From Thalassia testudinum (taxonomy: Eukaryota; Streptophyta; Magnoliopsida; Alismatales; Hydrocharitaceae), in the NCBI GenBank assembly GCA_037157565.1, contig JAZHRO010000012.1:59821501-59885500 (forward strand): a stretch of DNA of 64,000 nucleotides. The letters are read 5' to 3'. Below are positions 34,146 to 45,853 of the stretch, one piece after another. Made by a program: the position numbers and the translations under genes. Below the pieces are notes generated by a model, which ran no database searches, was not told where the DNA came from, and worked only from the letters and a program-made list of their open reading frames with translations. Position 1 is the stretch's first letter. Each line of letters begins with the position of its first letter.

Positions 34146-35210
34146 CGCCCTCATAGGTCCCTGCTGACGGCTGGGCGGGGGTCCGTTGCTAGCAGCTGGC
34201 CCCTGTCGGGGGCCCCCAAAGGCCACTAATGGCCCCGCAAAATGTGACGGCTCTCCTGTGGGCGCCACGTGTCTCCTCTCTCGTCGATCCTGTGAGAAGT
34301 CTGGCTGATAGGGCCTCTTCCACCCGTTGTCAGTATCGCGTGTGGATGGGTTGGTCTCTTCGTATGTCATAGCTACCTCTACCACCCTCGAGAACGTAGG
34401 TAGCTTCAGGGGTTTAACATACCCCCGAATCGCCGGTCGAAGCCCCTCGGTGAACCTCCAAAGGCGCTCCTCCTCAGTGGCCACTGCTGCCACTACAAAG
34501 CGAGACAGCTCCAGGAAACGCGTGCGATACGTGCTCACGGTCATCGTCCCTTGGCAAAGAGTGTGGAACTCCCGCCTCCTCTAGTCCTGCCACGTCTGGG
34601 GAAAGTACTGCTCGCAGAAGAGGGTGACGAACCGGTCCCAGGTCGACTCGTCCCTCTCCTGTCCCCTGACCGCCCTCCACCACCTGTGTGCAGCGCTCTC
34701 CAGCTGGTACGTGTAAAAGGCCACGTGGCACTCCACCGGGGGGCGAAGGGTGTCAAAAACCTTCTCGATCTGCTTGAGCCAGTCCTCCGCCTCGGTCGGG
34801 TCCTCATCCCCCTTGAAGAAGGGGGGCTTCAGCTTCCGGAACTGTCCGAAAAGCTCAAAGTGGCGCTGAAGGGGAGATGCCGGCGCACCTCCCGGTAAAG
34901 AAGCCTCGTGCTCAGAAGTGCTGGAGGAAGGTGGGGGTGGTGGAGGCCCATCCCCTCCCCCACGTCCAGCGCCATGTCCATCGCGTGGTCCCACAGAGGA
35001 CTCCTTCTCCGCAGCTCCAGGGAGAGGCGCTCGTGGCGGTGGGCAGATCTCCTCTCGCACGATATCCCGTATCAGCTGGGCGAGGTCCTGGGCCTCAATG
35101 CCCAGGAGCAATGGTTGGTCCACTGAGGCGTCGACCTCAACGCGCCTGCCCCTCCAACCTCGTCCTCGGCCGCGCCTGCGGCCCACCTCGCTAGTCCTGC
35201 ATCGAGGCAT
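34130..35210 (-). pseudogene. Tekay-like gag (capsid), broken
   Basis: The ATG at 35210 opens an Arg-rich start (MPRCRTSEVGRRRGRGRGW), then a Pro/Gly-rich stretch, then the Retrotrans_gag capsid fold: FFKGDEDPTEAEDWLKQIEKV and YQLESAAHRWWRAV. A TAG at 34581-34583 interrupts the capsid just before RRREFHTLCQGTMTVSTYR, after which the same frame continues to the indel near 34140. Gag normally packages the RNA into virus-like particles. No start upstream of 35210 is likely, because the primer site is only about 165 bases away. Confidence 0.9.
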
Positions 35211-35374
35211 CTCCCATAAGGAGACACGAATACAGAACGGAAAAACGTTAATACGAATTGATATCTAACGGAGAAATCTAAGAACGGATGTCAAAAGATA
35301 CGTTGTGGTGGCTACTCTAGTTACAGCATGTTAATTGGTTATTTTCCAGCCAGTTGGTTCACTTCTCGGGACGA

Positions 35375-35390
35375 CCTTGCTCTGATACCA
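35375..35390 (-). other. Primer-binding site, initiator tRNA-Met
   Basis: The minus strand reads TGGTATCAGAGCAAGG, complementary to the 3' end of plant initiator tRNA-Met, three bases inside the 5' LTR boundary at 35394. Confidence 0.95.
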
Positions 35391-35393
35391 TCT

Positions 35394-36020
35394 TGTTACG
35401 ACCCGATTCTCGAATCCCTACGAGACACGAGAATCAGACCGACTCGACTGATCCCAAGACCCAGTTGTCCAACGAGAAAGTAACCAAAAGAGCAGTAAAA
35501 TAAACCACATTCACCATGCATATAACTAGCAATAACAAAAGTGCAGCAGTAAAGAAAAGAACTACTACAGTACACACCACCACAACAGTAGAGAATTAAA
35601 CAGGTATATAAACATGATGCTTACAATAAAAGAGTACAATTGTAACAGAAAATACTCACTACAACAGAAGAACGATACAGTGGGTACAACACAAGTAAAA
35701 CTACTAGGCTCTACTAGGCCCAGCACCCTCTGCAGCCACAGGTTCTGGTTGCTCAACACCTGGTCCTGAAAAGGTGACAAAGGTGACACGTTAGCGAAAT
35801 GCTGAATAGAGTGGCAACCAACTAGCTAAGAAAACAGAAAGGTGGACAAGTAGCTGTTATTTTTAATTTCTTTCTTTATTTTCTATTTACTCATTCTTGA
35901 ATTATTCCTCAGATCTTTCTCTTGATCTTGAATGTTCCTCGTGGGAACGATCTTGATTGCAGTCTCTTCTGAAAAGTAGAAGTAGCACGTGGTGCTCTCC
36001 TGGCCGGGAGAGTCCCCCGT
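35394..36020 (-). repeat. 5' LTR of the Tekay-like element, inner part
   Basis: Matches 27552-28180 of the 3' LTR. It starts at TGTTACGACCCG and ends in GAGTCCCCCGT, where the solo LTR interrupts it. It resumes at 38726. Confidence 0.95.
36016..36020. other. Target-site duplication of the nested solo LTR, left copy
   Basis: CCCGT, repeated at 38726-38730. The uninterrupted LTR has this sequence once at the matching place (near 28172). Confidence 0.95.
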
Positions 36021-37362
36021 TGTAACGACCCGATTCTCAAATCCCTACGAGACACGGGAATCGAACCAACTCGACTAATCCCAAGACCTAGTCGTCCAAC
36101 GAGAAAGTAACCAAAAGAGCAGTAAAATAAGCCACATTCACCATGAATATAACTAACAGTAACAAAATACAGCAGTAAGAAAAGGAAATACTACAGTATA
36201 CACCACCACAACAGAAAGGAAATAAACATATACATAACATAAAGTTTTCGACAAAGAAAGTACAGGAAGTAACAAAGAAAACTACTCACTACAGTGGAAG
36301 AAAAGTACAGAAAGTAGTACAGGTAACCCTACTGGACCCTACTAAGCCCAGCGTCCTCTGCAGCCGCTGACCCTAGCTACTCAACACCTGGTCCTGAAAA
36401 GTAACGAGGGTAACACGTCAACGAAACGCTGAGTAGAGCGGCAACTAAAAGCTAAGAAGCAGTAGAGTGTACAGTAGCTGTTATATTTTTACTTTCTTTA
36501 TTTACGTCTTTCTATTATTTCACTATTGATTTAATTCTCATATCCTTCTCTTGATCTCGAATGTTCCTCGTGGGAACGATCTTGATTGCAGTCTTTTCCG
36601 AAAAGTAGAAGTAACACGTGGTGCTCTCCTGGCCAGGAGAGTCCCCCGTGGTGGTCCTACCCTCAGTCAACCACCCCAAGGTCGCTGATAGACGTAACGG
36701 TGACTATGGCACGCGCGATAAGCGCACGGGTAGCTACCCCGCACTAGCACGCGGTCAGTCGTTTCCGTTAACGAGTGCGCCCAAAGCACAGCACGGAACC
36801 AGTATAGGGCAGAGCCCTCTCAGTAACAGGGGTCCAACCCCTCCACAGTCCGCGCACCCTCGTCTGACTACCCTGGTTTGCCCAGTGGGCCTAACAAGTC
36901 GGTGTAGGAGGCTAGCAGAACCTCGGGGCCCATGGGGTAGCTAGTGCTCTCCCTACACTAGTAGCTCTCCTCGGTACTGCGTATGCGAGGGCCAGCAAGT
37001 CGGTGTACAGTGGCCAAACCCACCCCGGTCTCAACCTGAGGGCGGCAAGCTCCCCTCTACACTAAGAGGTAATATGTGCTCTCTTTGGTACCACGTACCC
37101 CAGAGACAACATACTTCCACGTTTCACTTTCTCAGTTCCATTCTATTCTCTTTCCAGGAGTTCTACTCCTAATTCCCCGTAGGGTTCATGTTCTTTTTGT
37201 TTGGCCATTTTAGGTTTCACCGTTCCAGTTTTACGTTCATACAACCCATGTTCTCAATCATATTTATTCACTCATAACAGGCAGCTGTTAAATCAATTTA
37301 CAGGCAGCTATTATTTCCTTTCCACTTTTCCAAGACTGCAATATTTATATATTCCACTAATT

Positions 37363-37500
37363 TTCCAGTCCTAGGATTCATGCCGTACCCTAGGATCTAT
37401 CATTCAATCTAGTTTTCCAATCCTAGGGTTCATGCAATACCCTAGGATCTATCATTCAATCTAGTTTCTCAGCCCTAGGGTTCATGCAATGCCCTAGACT
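37363..37500. repeat. 52-bp tandem repeat in the solo LTR
   Basis: About 2.6 units of the CCTAGGATTCATGC repeat seen in the host LTRs. Confidence 0.85.
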
Positions 37501-38511
37501 CAATTAATTACTCCACAATTGTAACAAATTTTGTTAAATAAATTAAAAAGCCACTCTACCCAGCGAAGTCGGGAGTATTGAGGGTGTGGTCGGCAATCCC
37601 GCGCGCCTTCACAACCCCCAAGACCGCAACGGAACGGGGTCCTAACACAAGGATCAAACACAAGGAATTTCTCAAAATGGTATACAATTACTGTAAACGT
37701 ATAGAGGAATTTATTCAGGAAAGAACGAAACTCAAAACGCGGAAAATGGACTCCGAACAGGCCCTAAACGGGTCAAAAACGACGAAACTGTCCAAAATCA
37801 GACGTCTAGAACATCTTCCAAACATCTTAAAAGGTGGATCGGTCGTACCTCAGTTCTGCGCAGTCCTTCAGACGTCCGGAAGCCCTCTGGAACGTCTGGC
37901 CTTGGTTCCTAGACGTCCGATTGTCACCCCGGACGTCTGGAAGTCCTCTCCGTCGTCTGGCACTGCGACCAGACATCTGATTTACGTGGGATGGCGAGCC
38001 CTCGCGCGCCCTCCCGAGCAGAACCTATGCACACATATACCTGCTCTCAGCACGACGAAACGCAGAAGGAGTCACGGCGGACGGCTGCATGGTCGTACAC
38101 GCGCAAAAGGGAGAAGATAGAAATATCTTACCTGTCAGACGTCTGGACAGTCCTCCAGACGTCCTCGACGTCGTCTGAACGTAAGTCCAGACGTCTGATT
38201 CTGGAAAAATTTCCAGAACCAGACCCCGATTCGCTCTCCGCCTGCGACGCACGGCCGCGCCGCGCCCCATCCACCTGCTGCCCGAGCTGCAGTAGCCCCT
38301 CTGCGACACCCCACACCCGCCGCTCCCCCGCCGGTCGGCTCTAGCTGCCTCGGCAAGCTCGAAACCTCGCGGTCGAGCTCCTTCCTTCCGCTCGCAACTC
38401 TCCTCCCTGCACGCTCGCCTTGGTCGCTCACTCGCTCGCTCACGCTCTCGCTGGCAGAGAAAAGGAGAAGAGAAGGGCGGAGGAGATGAGGGTGAGGGAG
38501 AGGGTGAGAGG

Positions 38512-38518
38512 TTATATA
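38512..38518 (-). promoter_or_regulatory. TATA box of the solo LTR
   Basis: The minus strand reads TATATAA inside CTGCCTATATAACC, about 210 bases from the LTR start. The same place in the two host LTRs reads weaker AAATATC-like or changed sequence, so the host promoter may have decayed. Confidence 0.6.
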
Positions 38519-38725
38519 GGCAGAGCGGGGAGAGAGAAAAGAGGGGGATGGCGTGTCTGCAGGTAGAGAGAGGAAAAGAAGACGAAGGCGGCGGGCGCAG
38601 TCTGCGCGGGCACGCGCGCAGACGCAACCCAGTTCGCCAAAATAATTTATTACCAGACGTCTGGGAAGGGTTCCAGACGTCTGGACAGACGTCTTAAAAG
38701 TCCGTCTGATGCCACGTTCGTAACA

Positions 38726-40921
38726 CCCGTGGTGTCCTACCCTCAGTCAACCACCCCAAGGTCACTGACAGACGTAACGGTGACTACGGCACGCACGATA
38801 AACGTACGGGTAGCTACCCTGCACTGACATGCGGTCAGTCGTTTCCGTTAACGGGTGCGCCCCAAAGCATAGCACGGAACCAGAATAGGGCAGAGCCCTC
38901 TCAGTAACAGGGACTTAGCCCCTCCACAGTAACCAACCAGGGGACTTGCCCCTCCACAGTCCGCGCACCCTCGCCTGACTACCCTGGTTTGCCCAGTGGG
39001 CCTGACAAGTCGGTGTAGGAAGGCTAGCAGAACCCCGGGGCCCGTGGGGTGGCTAGTGCTCTCCCTACACTAGTAGCTCTCCCCGGTACTATGTACGCGA
39101 GGGCCAAAAGTCGATACAAAGTGGCCAGACCTAACCCCGGGTCCCTGGGGCGGCTAGCTCTGCTCTGCACTAAACAGGGGGACAGTCGCTCTCCTTGGTA
39201 CTCCGTACTCAAGGGCCAGCTCACTTCCCCAACTCCCTTCCATTTACCTTTCAGGAGCTCTACTCCTAATTCCCCGTAGGGTTCATGCTCATATTTCTCT
39301 AGCCAGGCCATTCTATGTTTCATCATTTCAGTTTTATTTCCATATAGCCCGTGTTTCCAATAATTAATATACATTCATATACAAGCAGCTGTTATCCAAT
39401 TACAGGCAATTATCATTTTTCTTTCTACTTTTCCAAGATTGCAATTCATGTATTCACGACATTCGTTTCAGTGTTTCTGTTCCTAGGATTCATGCCACAT
39501 CCTATGATCTATCATTCAATCTAGTTTTCTAGTCCTAGGATTCATGCCATACCCTAGGATCTATCATCCAATATAGTTTTCCAGTCCTAGGATTCATGCC
39601 ATACCCTAGGATCTATCATTCAATCTAGTTTTCCAGTCCTAGGGTTCATGCCATACCTTAGAATCTATTATTTATCTCACAAGTGCATAAATGTTGATAA
39701 ATAATCAAGGGGAGCCACTCTACCCGCAAAACCGGGAGTACAGGGGACGTGATCGGCAGGTCCGCGTGCCTCCGCAACCCCCAGAGCCGCAATGGAATGA
39801 GGTCCTATCACAAGGATCAAACACAAGGAACTACTCAGAACAGGATACAAGTACTGTAAACAAGTAGAGGAACTAATTCTGAGAAGAACGAAATTTGAAA
39901 CGCGGAAAACGGACTTCGAACAGATCCTAAACAGGTCAAAAATGACAAGTCTACCCCAAATCAGACGTCTGAAATATCTTCTAGACATCTTAAACGATGG
40001 TTCAGGTCATACCTTGTTTCTGCGCAGTTCTTCAGAAGTCCAGAATCTCACTGAACTGTCTAGACCTGGTTCCAGACGTCCGACTGTCACTCCGGACGTC
40101 TGGAGAGTCTCCCCGTCGTCTAGTGTTGTGCCTAGACGTCCGATCTGCGTGGGAGGGCGTGCCCTTGCGCCTTCCCGAACAAAACCTGCACGCATACGCA
40201 ACCGACCTCAACCCAGCAAAGAGGCAGAATCCTTCGGCGGAACGGCCTGCATGGCCGTACACCCGAAAGGAAGAAGAAAAGAAATATTATACCTTTCAGA
40301 CGTCTGGATCTTCCTCCAGACGTCTCCCGCATCATCTGGACGTAGGTCCAAACGTCTGATTCTGGGAAATTTTCCCAGAATCAGGACCTCCTCGCCCTCC
40401 GCCTGCTGCGCATGGCCGCACCGCACCGCGCTCGCCTGCTGCCTGAGCTGCAACAGCACCTCCCCAGCACTAAGCTCCTGCTGTGCGCCCCCGCCGACCG
40501 GCCCTGGCAGCTCCAGCGAGTTCGCCCTCTCTTCCTCACACGCTCCGCCTTTTCTCCCTCCTGCTACACCTCCTCCCCGCGTGCACCCGGCAGCGGCTGC
40601 TGCCCTCGCTCTCGCACTCTCACGCTAACAATAAGAAGAAGGAGGAGACGGTGGAGTGGTGGTGAGGGAGAGGAGAGGGGGAGATATTTGAATGCTTCGT
40701 GGGGAGAGTGAGAGGAAGAAAAAGATGCGCCTGCAGGACGGGGAGGGAAGAGAGAAGAAAAGAGGGCGGCGGGTCAGTCTGCCTGCGCATGCATGCAGAC
40801 GCGAAATCGTACGCCGCAAAAATTAATTTTTAGACATCTGGGAAGGCTTCCAGATGTCTGACCAAACGTCTGGACCAATTCCCAGACATCTTAAAAGACG
40901 TTTGATGCCGGGGTCTTAACA
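38726..40921 (-). repeat. 5' LTR of the Tekay-like element, outer part
   Basis: It resumes at CCCGTGGTGTCCTACC, the second copy of the solo-LTR duplication, and runs to the minus-strand start TGTTAAGACC at 40921. Together with 35394-36020, and counting CCCGT once, the length is 2818 bp. Confidence 0.95.
39481..39665. repeat. 52-bp tandem repeat in LTR (5' copy)
   Basis: About 3.5 units, matching 28930-29113 with few differences. Confidence 0.9.
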
Positions 40922-40926
40922 ATTCC
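40922..40926. other. Target-site duplication of the Tekay-like element, right copy
   Basis: ATTCC, identical to 27547-27551. Confidence 0.93.
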
Positions 40927-41657
40927 TAAGGTATCAAGTGGGTCAAAATGTGGCATTAGGGACTCTATTAACTTTTCAATATACTGAACATGTTCAAATG
41001 GTGCCAAAGATGATACCAAAATGTGGGAAATTTAATTAGCTTTCCAATGATATCTTTTGCACAAAAAATCGACTCTGTTTGGGTCCAGAATCAGCACAAA
41101 AAGCTCCCTAGGGTTGCCTGAACCAGTCAGTCCAAGTGAATCGGTCTGTCGTTCGGTTCACCCACACCTGCATGCATGGCACCGCACGATTAGCTAATTG
41201 TGAGCGCCACGGATTGAGGTCCAATGACCAAAATGTGCTCTACATTTGTTGCCTCAATCGTGACACGTGTGCTACGCAGTTGGTGGACCACGCGTGCCAT
41301 GGATCGCGCCTACGCTACACCTCGATTGCGTGATGAAGAACGAACGACCACTCTCTGCTTCGCACAAATCGACCCTCTCTCTTCACAAATGCATGGCGTG
41401 GTGTTGGACTCGCCATTTGATGTCGATCGAATGGCCCAAATCCCTCCTCAACACATCCACCTTCGCCCCCACGGGTGCATGTATGCGTCATCCCATGTGC
41501 CACTCCATGTGCGACACGTGAAGTCGTGCAGTTGGCCGGTCGTGCACGTACACGAATTGTGCTCTCATCATCTCTCAACCACGCGATGGAAATCCGACGA
41601 TCGCAAGACACCTCGAGTGGATTGCCTCCACGTGAGCACACAACATGGTACGATGGC
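40922..41657 (-). repeat. Old LTR fragment, right part
   Basis: The sequence resumes the old LTR split at 27551. I infer continuity from the perfect ATTCC duplication. It carries no recognisable gene; the several open stretches (for example 41224-41703) overlap in many frames and have no motif. It ends at the start of the inverted-repeat arm. Confidence 0.55.
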
Positions 41658-44600
41658 TGATGAGTGGCTACTCATCATAGCTAAAAAACTAAAGTTAAGC
41701 TAGAAACTGGGTTAAACAATATCAAATTAACAAATAAAAAGGGTTAAGTGTGGGAATCAAAGAAAAAGGCCTAAAACCTTGATTCTATGTTAAAATTGCA
41801 TAATTAGGTCATAAAACGAGATAGACTTAAGATAAAGGTCAAATGGTGATTCAAGTGTTAATTAAACACATAAACAAGTTTAAAAGTCCAAATCAAAAGT
41901 ACACTTAAATTCTCAAATGTTCAATTGAGCACATATAAAAATTTGAAAGCATTTAGACATCATTAAGACCTTGAAACTTAGAGTTTGCATTTAGGTCCTT
42001 CATGCATCATATTTTCTTCTTTAGAAAACTTTCCCGGACCTATTTGTAACCTGTAGGGACCTCTTTGAAAGCCCTTAGGGTCCGTCCAGTTACTATTTCT
42101 TCCACTTATGGACTTGTTCATAATTTTTCTACCCCTTCATGAGGAGCCTCTCCCTGCAATTTTCCCAAAAGAATCATGCCACCTGCAGTTCCTCGCACGC
42201 ACTGTAGCGTGCGAAGAACTTGGCTAATCTCAGCCGTCCAATCTCTCTTGATTATTAATCTGCGGCCCGATCTGAATCGAAGCTTCATGCAAAGCGGCGC
42301 GTGTGCTCACCCCTCTCCCCAGATCCCATCCAACGGTCAGTTTTTAGGTTGGCAGCCCATGCGCTCCTCTCCTCTCAACCTTGCTGTCGGTTGCATCGAC
42401 GACTATCTTTACCCGCGCGGTGATCTGAGCCACTGAGATTGCTACTTAAGCACCTCAGTGGTCGCGCGCGCAAAGGATCGCTCTCTCCTACATTCTTAAC
42501 GGTCATTCTTCCACTCCAACTACCCTCCCCACCAAATCCCTGATTTCATAGCCACCGGCTGTGAAATCCTCGACTTCTCTCTGACCCTCCTCGTCGCTAA
42601 GGACCTCATAGCACCTGAGGACGACTCTGAAGCTTCACTAAAAGGCTTTTCCCTCCGCTGGAGTTCACCTCCCTCCCTTCTTCCTCCTTAGCCACCGGCT
42701 AAGGACCCATAGGTCCCATTCTTCCTACTAGAATAGTTTTAGTATTTTGTAATTTAGCTGTAGCAGTAGTTAAGTAGATTAGCAGTAGAATTAGAGTAAT
42801 TTGTAGTGATTAATTCTGTGGTTCTGTTAGTTTAGCAGTAGGAGTAGAATTAGAGTAAATTCACCCCCCTCACCTCCTCTAATCATTCCAGATCAGAGGG
42901 GATGGTTTCACACAACCATTTTTCATGAGTTTTCTCCCTCTTCATGTTTTCATTCCGCTTTTGATTCCTACGATTTATTTCTCGCTATTTCACCCACTCA
43001 TCAGACCTAATTTTAGATTTGATTATCTTCTAATATCAGATCTAAAATTAGCCTCAAAGATCATGTTAGGGGCTTTTCACTCATTTCATTTTGCTCACAA
43101 AAGCCCCTGATCTGAGCTTTAAAGAGAATTGGTTTGCTGGATTGATGGTAAAATTTGGATTGTAATGGATTTGAATCATTTGAGCTTTGAACATTTGATC
43201 TAGCAGACTTAGTTTTTTTTAATTTTGATTCATTGCTTGGCAAGGAATCTGAGGTGATTTTGAAGTCAAAATTCACCTCAGAAGAGCCATGATCTTAATT
43301 GGATTTTTATGAGATTTTAATTGTCTTGAATGCATGGATGAGTCAATGAAAATTCACTTAGTTGATTTGAGACTCTACCTTGCATCCTCTAGTTGATTTT
43401 GAGGAGCAAATCTGTTTTCCTAACCTAAGGAATTCTCCATATTCCTCAAGGTTCCAGAACTCTGGGATTGGAGGGTTTGGTTTCAATGAACTGAGTTGAT
43501 TCTTTCTACATGCTGTCTATAGCATTAGAAAGAATTAGATCAGTTGCTCTTTTAACTTTGGTTTGATCAGATGTTACTAACAAGGGATTTTGGTTTTGAT
43601 TTGTAATCCCGAGTGGTTTTTCTATAAATTAAGACCCTTGTCAGATTGTGTTGAATGAATTATTGATTTATGTTTTATGTGTTTCAATCTCAGACTTATA
43701 GTAAACTGCTGCAGAAGCAACTACATTCCTCTCCTTAATTCCAGTCAAGTGCTCCCTGGATTAACCCTTGTGAATCCCTGACCAGACTGCCTATAATCTG
43801 AACTGGGATATAAAGGGTTAGATCAGGAAGTACATGTTGGAATTAACTCCTTTGTCCTGCTGCAAATCAATTCCTCTTTAGATGAGTCAACTGCAGCAGT
43901 AGTTGAGACATCTGAAGAGGGATTTGGTTGGATGATGGGGTCTGATTTAGCAGTCTACTGGTTTCTTCTGTTGCTGCTGTTGATAGCTTCTTCCTGCTGT
44001 TCTAGCAGGAATCCCAAGTTTGAATAATCCCACGGACAGTAGCTTAGATGTAATTTTGTTAGAAGCTGACTGATATAAATTGTTGTATCATGTGTATACA
44101 AGCTTTCCCATATTGTAATTATCTTGTAATATCCTTTGAATGCTTGTAATGAAATCTTTTTAATCCTTTGTCAGCTAAATAATGAGTTTAACTGTCCATT
44201 ATATGAAATTAATCAAAATTTGTCTTGAGTTGCATGCCTAACTATTTCTATCTTTTCCATAACCTAGACTGAACATATTCAAGGCAGTTCCCTGCCTTTT
44301 AGACACTTCGGACTCATCCTAAGCCCTTAGGACACTTTGGACACCTCTTTAAAGGCTTAAGATGAGTGAACTTGGTATTTAAATAAAAATTATAAAAAAA
44401 TCTAAAAAAATAAAATAAAACTGTATGATTAAAGATCAAATAGTTCCTTAAATGCATACCAAGTTTCATGGTATTTTGAACCCCCGACTTGGTATAATTT
44501 GCTAGTCGACGGTTCTGTATACCATGGAATTTAATAAAAGAATATACCCTTAAAAACACCAAAAAACATTTCCTCCTTCTCATCCATTTCTTTCATTCGC

Positions 44601-45853
44601 CTCTGCTACCTCCATAACATAGATAAAAATCATAAAAATTGAAAAAAACTCTAAAAATAGTAAAAATCCCTTGTATAATATGTATATAAGTATTTATTTA
44701 AGCTATATAATAAGCTTATTTATATATAATGTAAAGTATACATATTTATAAGTTAAATAACTTATGTATGTATTGTATTATATAAAGTAAATATTTAAGT
44801 TAGATTATACTATATATATCTTAATTATATAGCTAATTATTAATTAAACTAATGTATATGTACAATAAAGCCATATAACTAATAAGTACTATAAATAACC
44901 TTCTTAAATTATAAGACTGTATATATGTATTTATACGTATATAATAAACATACTGAACCTAGTACCTTAATTTAATTATGTATACAGAATAAATAATTAA
45001 TTTATTAAATTAATAATTAAGTTATTAGATTAAATTAAAATAAATTAGTAGATTAAGTTAAAACTAAGTTAATTTATACTGTATATGTATACTACTGTAT
45101 TTTAAGTAATTTAACCTAATTTAAGTATATTTATAATATATACACTAATTAAACTTAATTTACAAATAAAATAGTCCAAAAATTCACTATTTAAATGTAA
45201 ATAAAACATAAATTAAATCTATCAAATACAATAAAAATGTTTATAAAATATTTAAACATGTAGACTAACTTTGTATAAGGTCAATTAGACCATATAATAA
45301 CTAATTTATACGTAATTAAGAAGCAAAACTTAAAAATAAGTATGTATAAACTATATACTTTAGCTAATTTATTTATACAGTAAACATAATTAAAATTCTA
45401 AATTAATTGTACAATTGTATAGCACTATATAAATACTTTATTTTCACATAATTTATTTTTAATAACTAATAACTTATGGCCCTCGAATCGAGGGCCAAAA
45501 TCATGAATTATGCATGGCCGCATTGGATTTCCAGTGCTGCGCTAGCGCCCGAATAGTCCCACGTGGGCGGGCGAGCACACGCAGCGCTTTATATTATTTT
45601 TGTTCCCTACGCTATCCAGTCGTCACGGGCGCCGGGCACCCGAACAACCGAATACATATGACCATTCTGAACATATCTGAGCATGAATTGAGCTTGTGTG
45701 TGGGCCGGGGCCCGAGTGTGTGCGGGCTTGTTAAGCCCAAATGTCTGATCATGAACGTGTAATTAAGCGGCCTAATGAGACATTAGGGTGTACTTAGTAG
45801 AGGTCTGATCCCACCCTCTGGGTGCTATGTATCCCTCAAAAAGCATGCCCGCA
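41658..45853 (+). repeat. Right arm of the 4.2-kb inverted repeat (LTR-like)
   Basis: It starts with TGATGAGTGGCTACTCATCA, a perfect 8-bp-stem hairpin, and is homologous in reverse orientation to 41-4257. The first 2.6 kb look like an LTR: AT-rich U3, a GC-richer block at 42170-42720, then T-rich DNA with CTTGTAATGAAATC near 44145. An AT-rich block (44380-45480), a GGCCCTCGA palindrome (45479-45497) and a GC-richer tail follow. No long ORF. The right end is set where similarity to the left arm fades, near GCCCGCA; no matching duplication flanks it. Confidence 0.75.

Larger units (their letters stand above)
36021..38725 (-). mobile_element. Solo LTR of a related Tekay-like family
   Basis: A 2705-bp LTR with ends TG...CA (TGTAACGACC at the left, CGTAACA at the right), flanked by CCCGT duplications and with no internal coding region. 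Its order of blocks is the same as in the host LTR: the AACGAGAAAGTAACC zone, GTCAGTCGTTTCC, a 52-bp repeat, the motif cluster, a GC-rich leader. The sequence is clearly diverged, however, so it is a sister subfamily. Solo LTRs arise by recombination between the two LTRs of a full element, so this marks a former complete insertion. Confidence 0.95.
27552..40921 (-). mobile_element. Ty3/gypsy chromodomain retrotransposon (Tekay/Del-like), complete but dead
   Basis: A minus-strand element with both LTRs, a tRNA-iMet primer site, gag, protease, RT, RNase H, integrase and a C-terminal chromodomain, bounded by ATTCC duplications. Gypsy order (RT before integrase), the chromodomain and LTRs near 2.8 kb fit the Tekay/Del clade. 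The 5' LTR (right) holds a nested solo LTR at 36021-38725. Without that and its extra duplication copy, the LTR is 2818 bp, exactly the length of the 3' LTR. In the first roughly 195 bp the two LTRs differ at about 10 positions, mostly transitions. Coding lesions include stops, two frameshifts and changed catalytic residues. Confidence 0.96.

Noticed and set aside
35375..35390. tRNA-Met-like sequence
   Set aside because: Only the 3' end of the tRNA is matched, next to an LTR. It is a primer site, not a tRNA gene.
41224..41703. 159-residue ORF
   Set aside because: Overlapped by open frames on both strands, no motif, and it runs across the junction with the inverted-repeat arm.
41..45853. One giant terminal-inverted-repeat transposon
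   Set aside because: Flanks at 36-40 (AAGGT) and 45854-45858 (AACTA) do not match, and the interior is a patchwork of independent nested elements.
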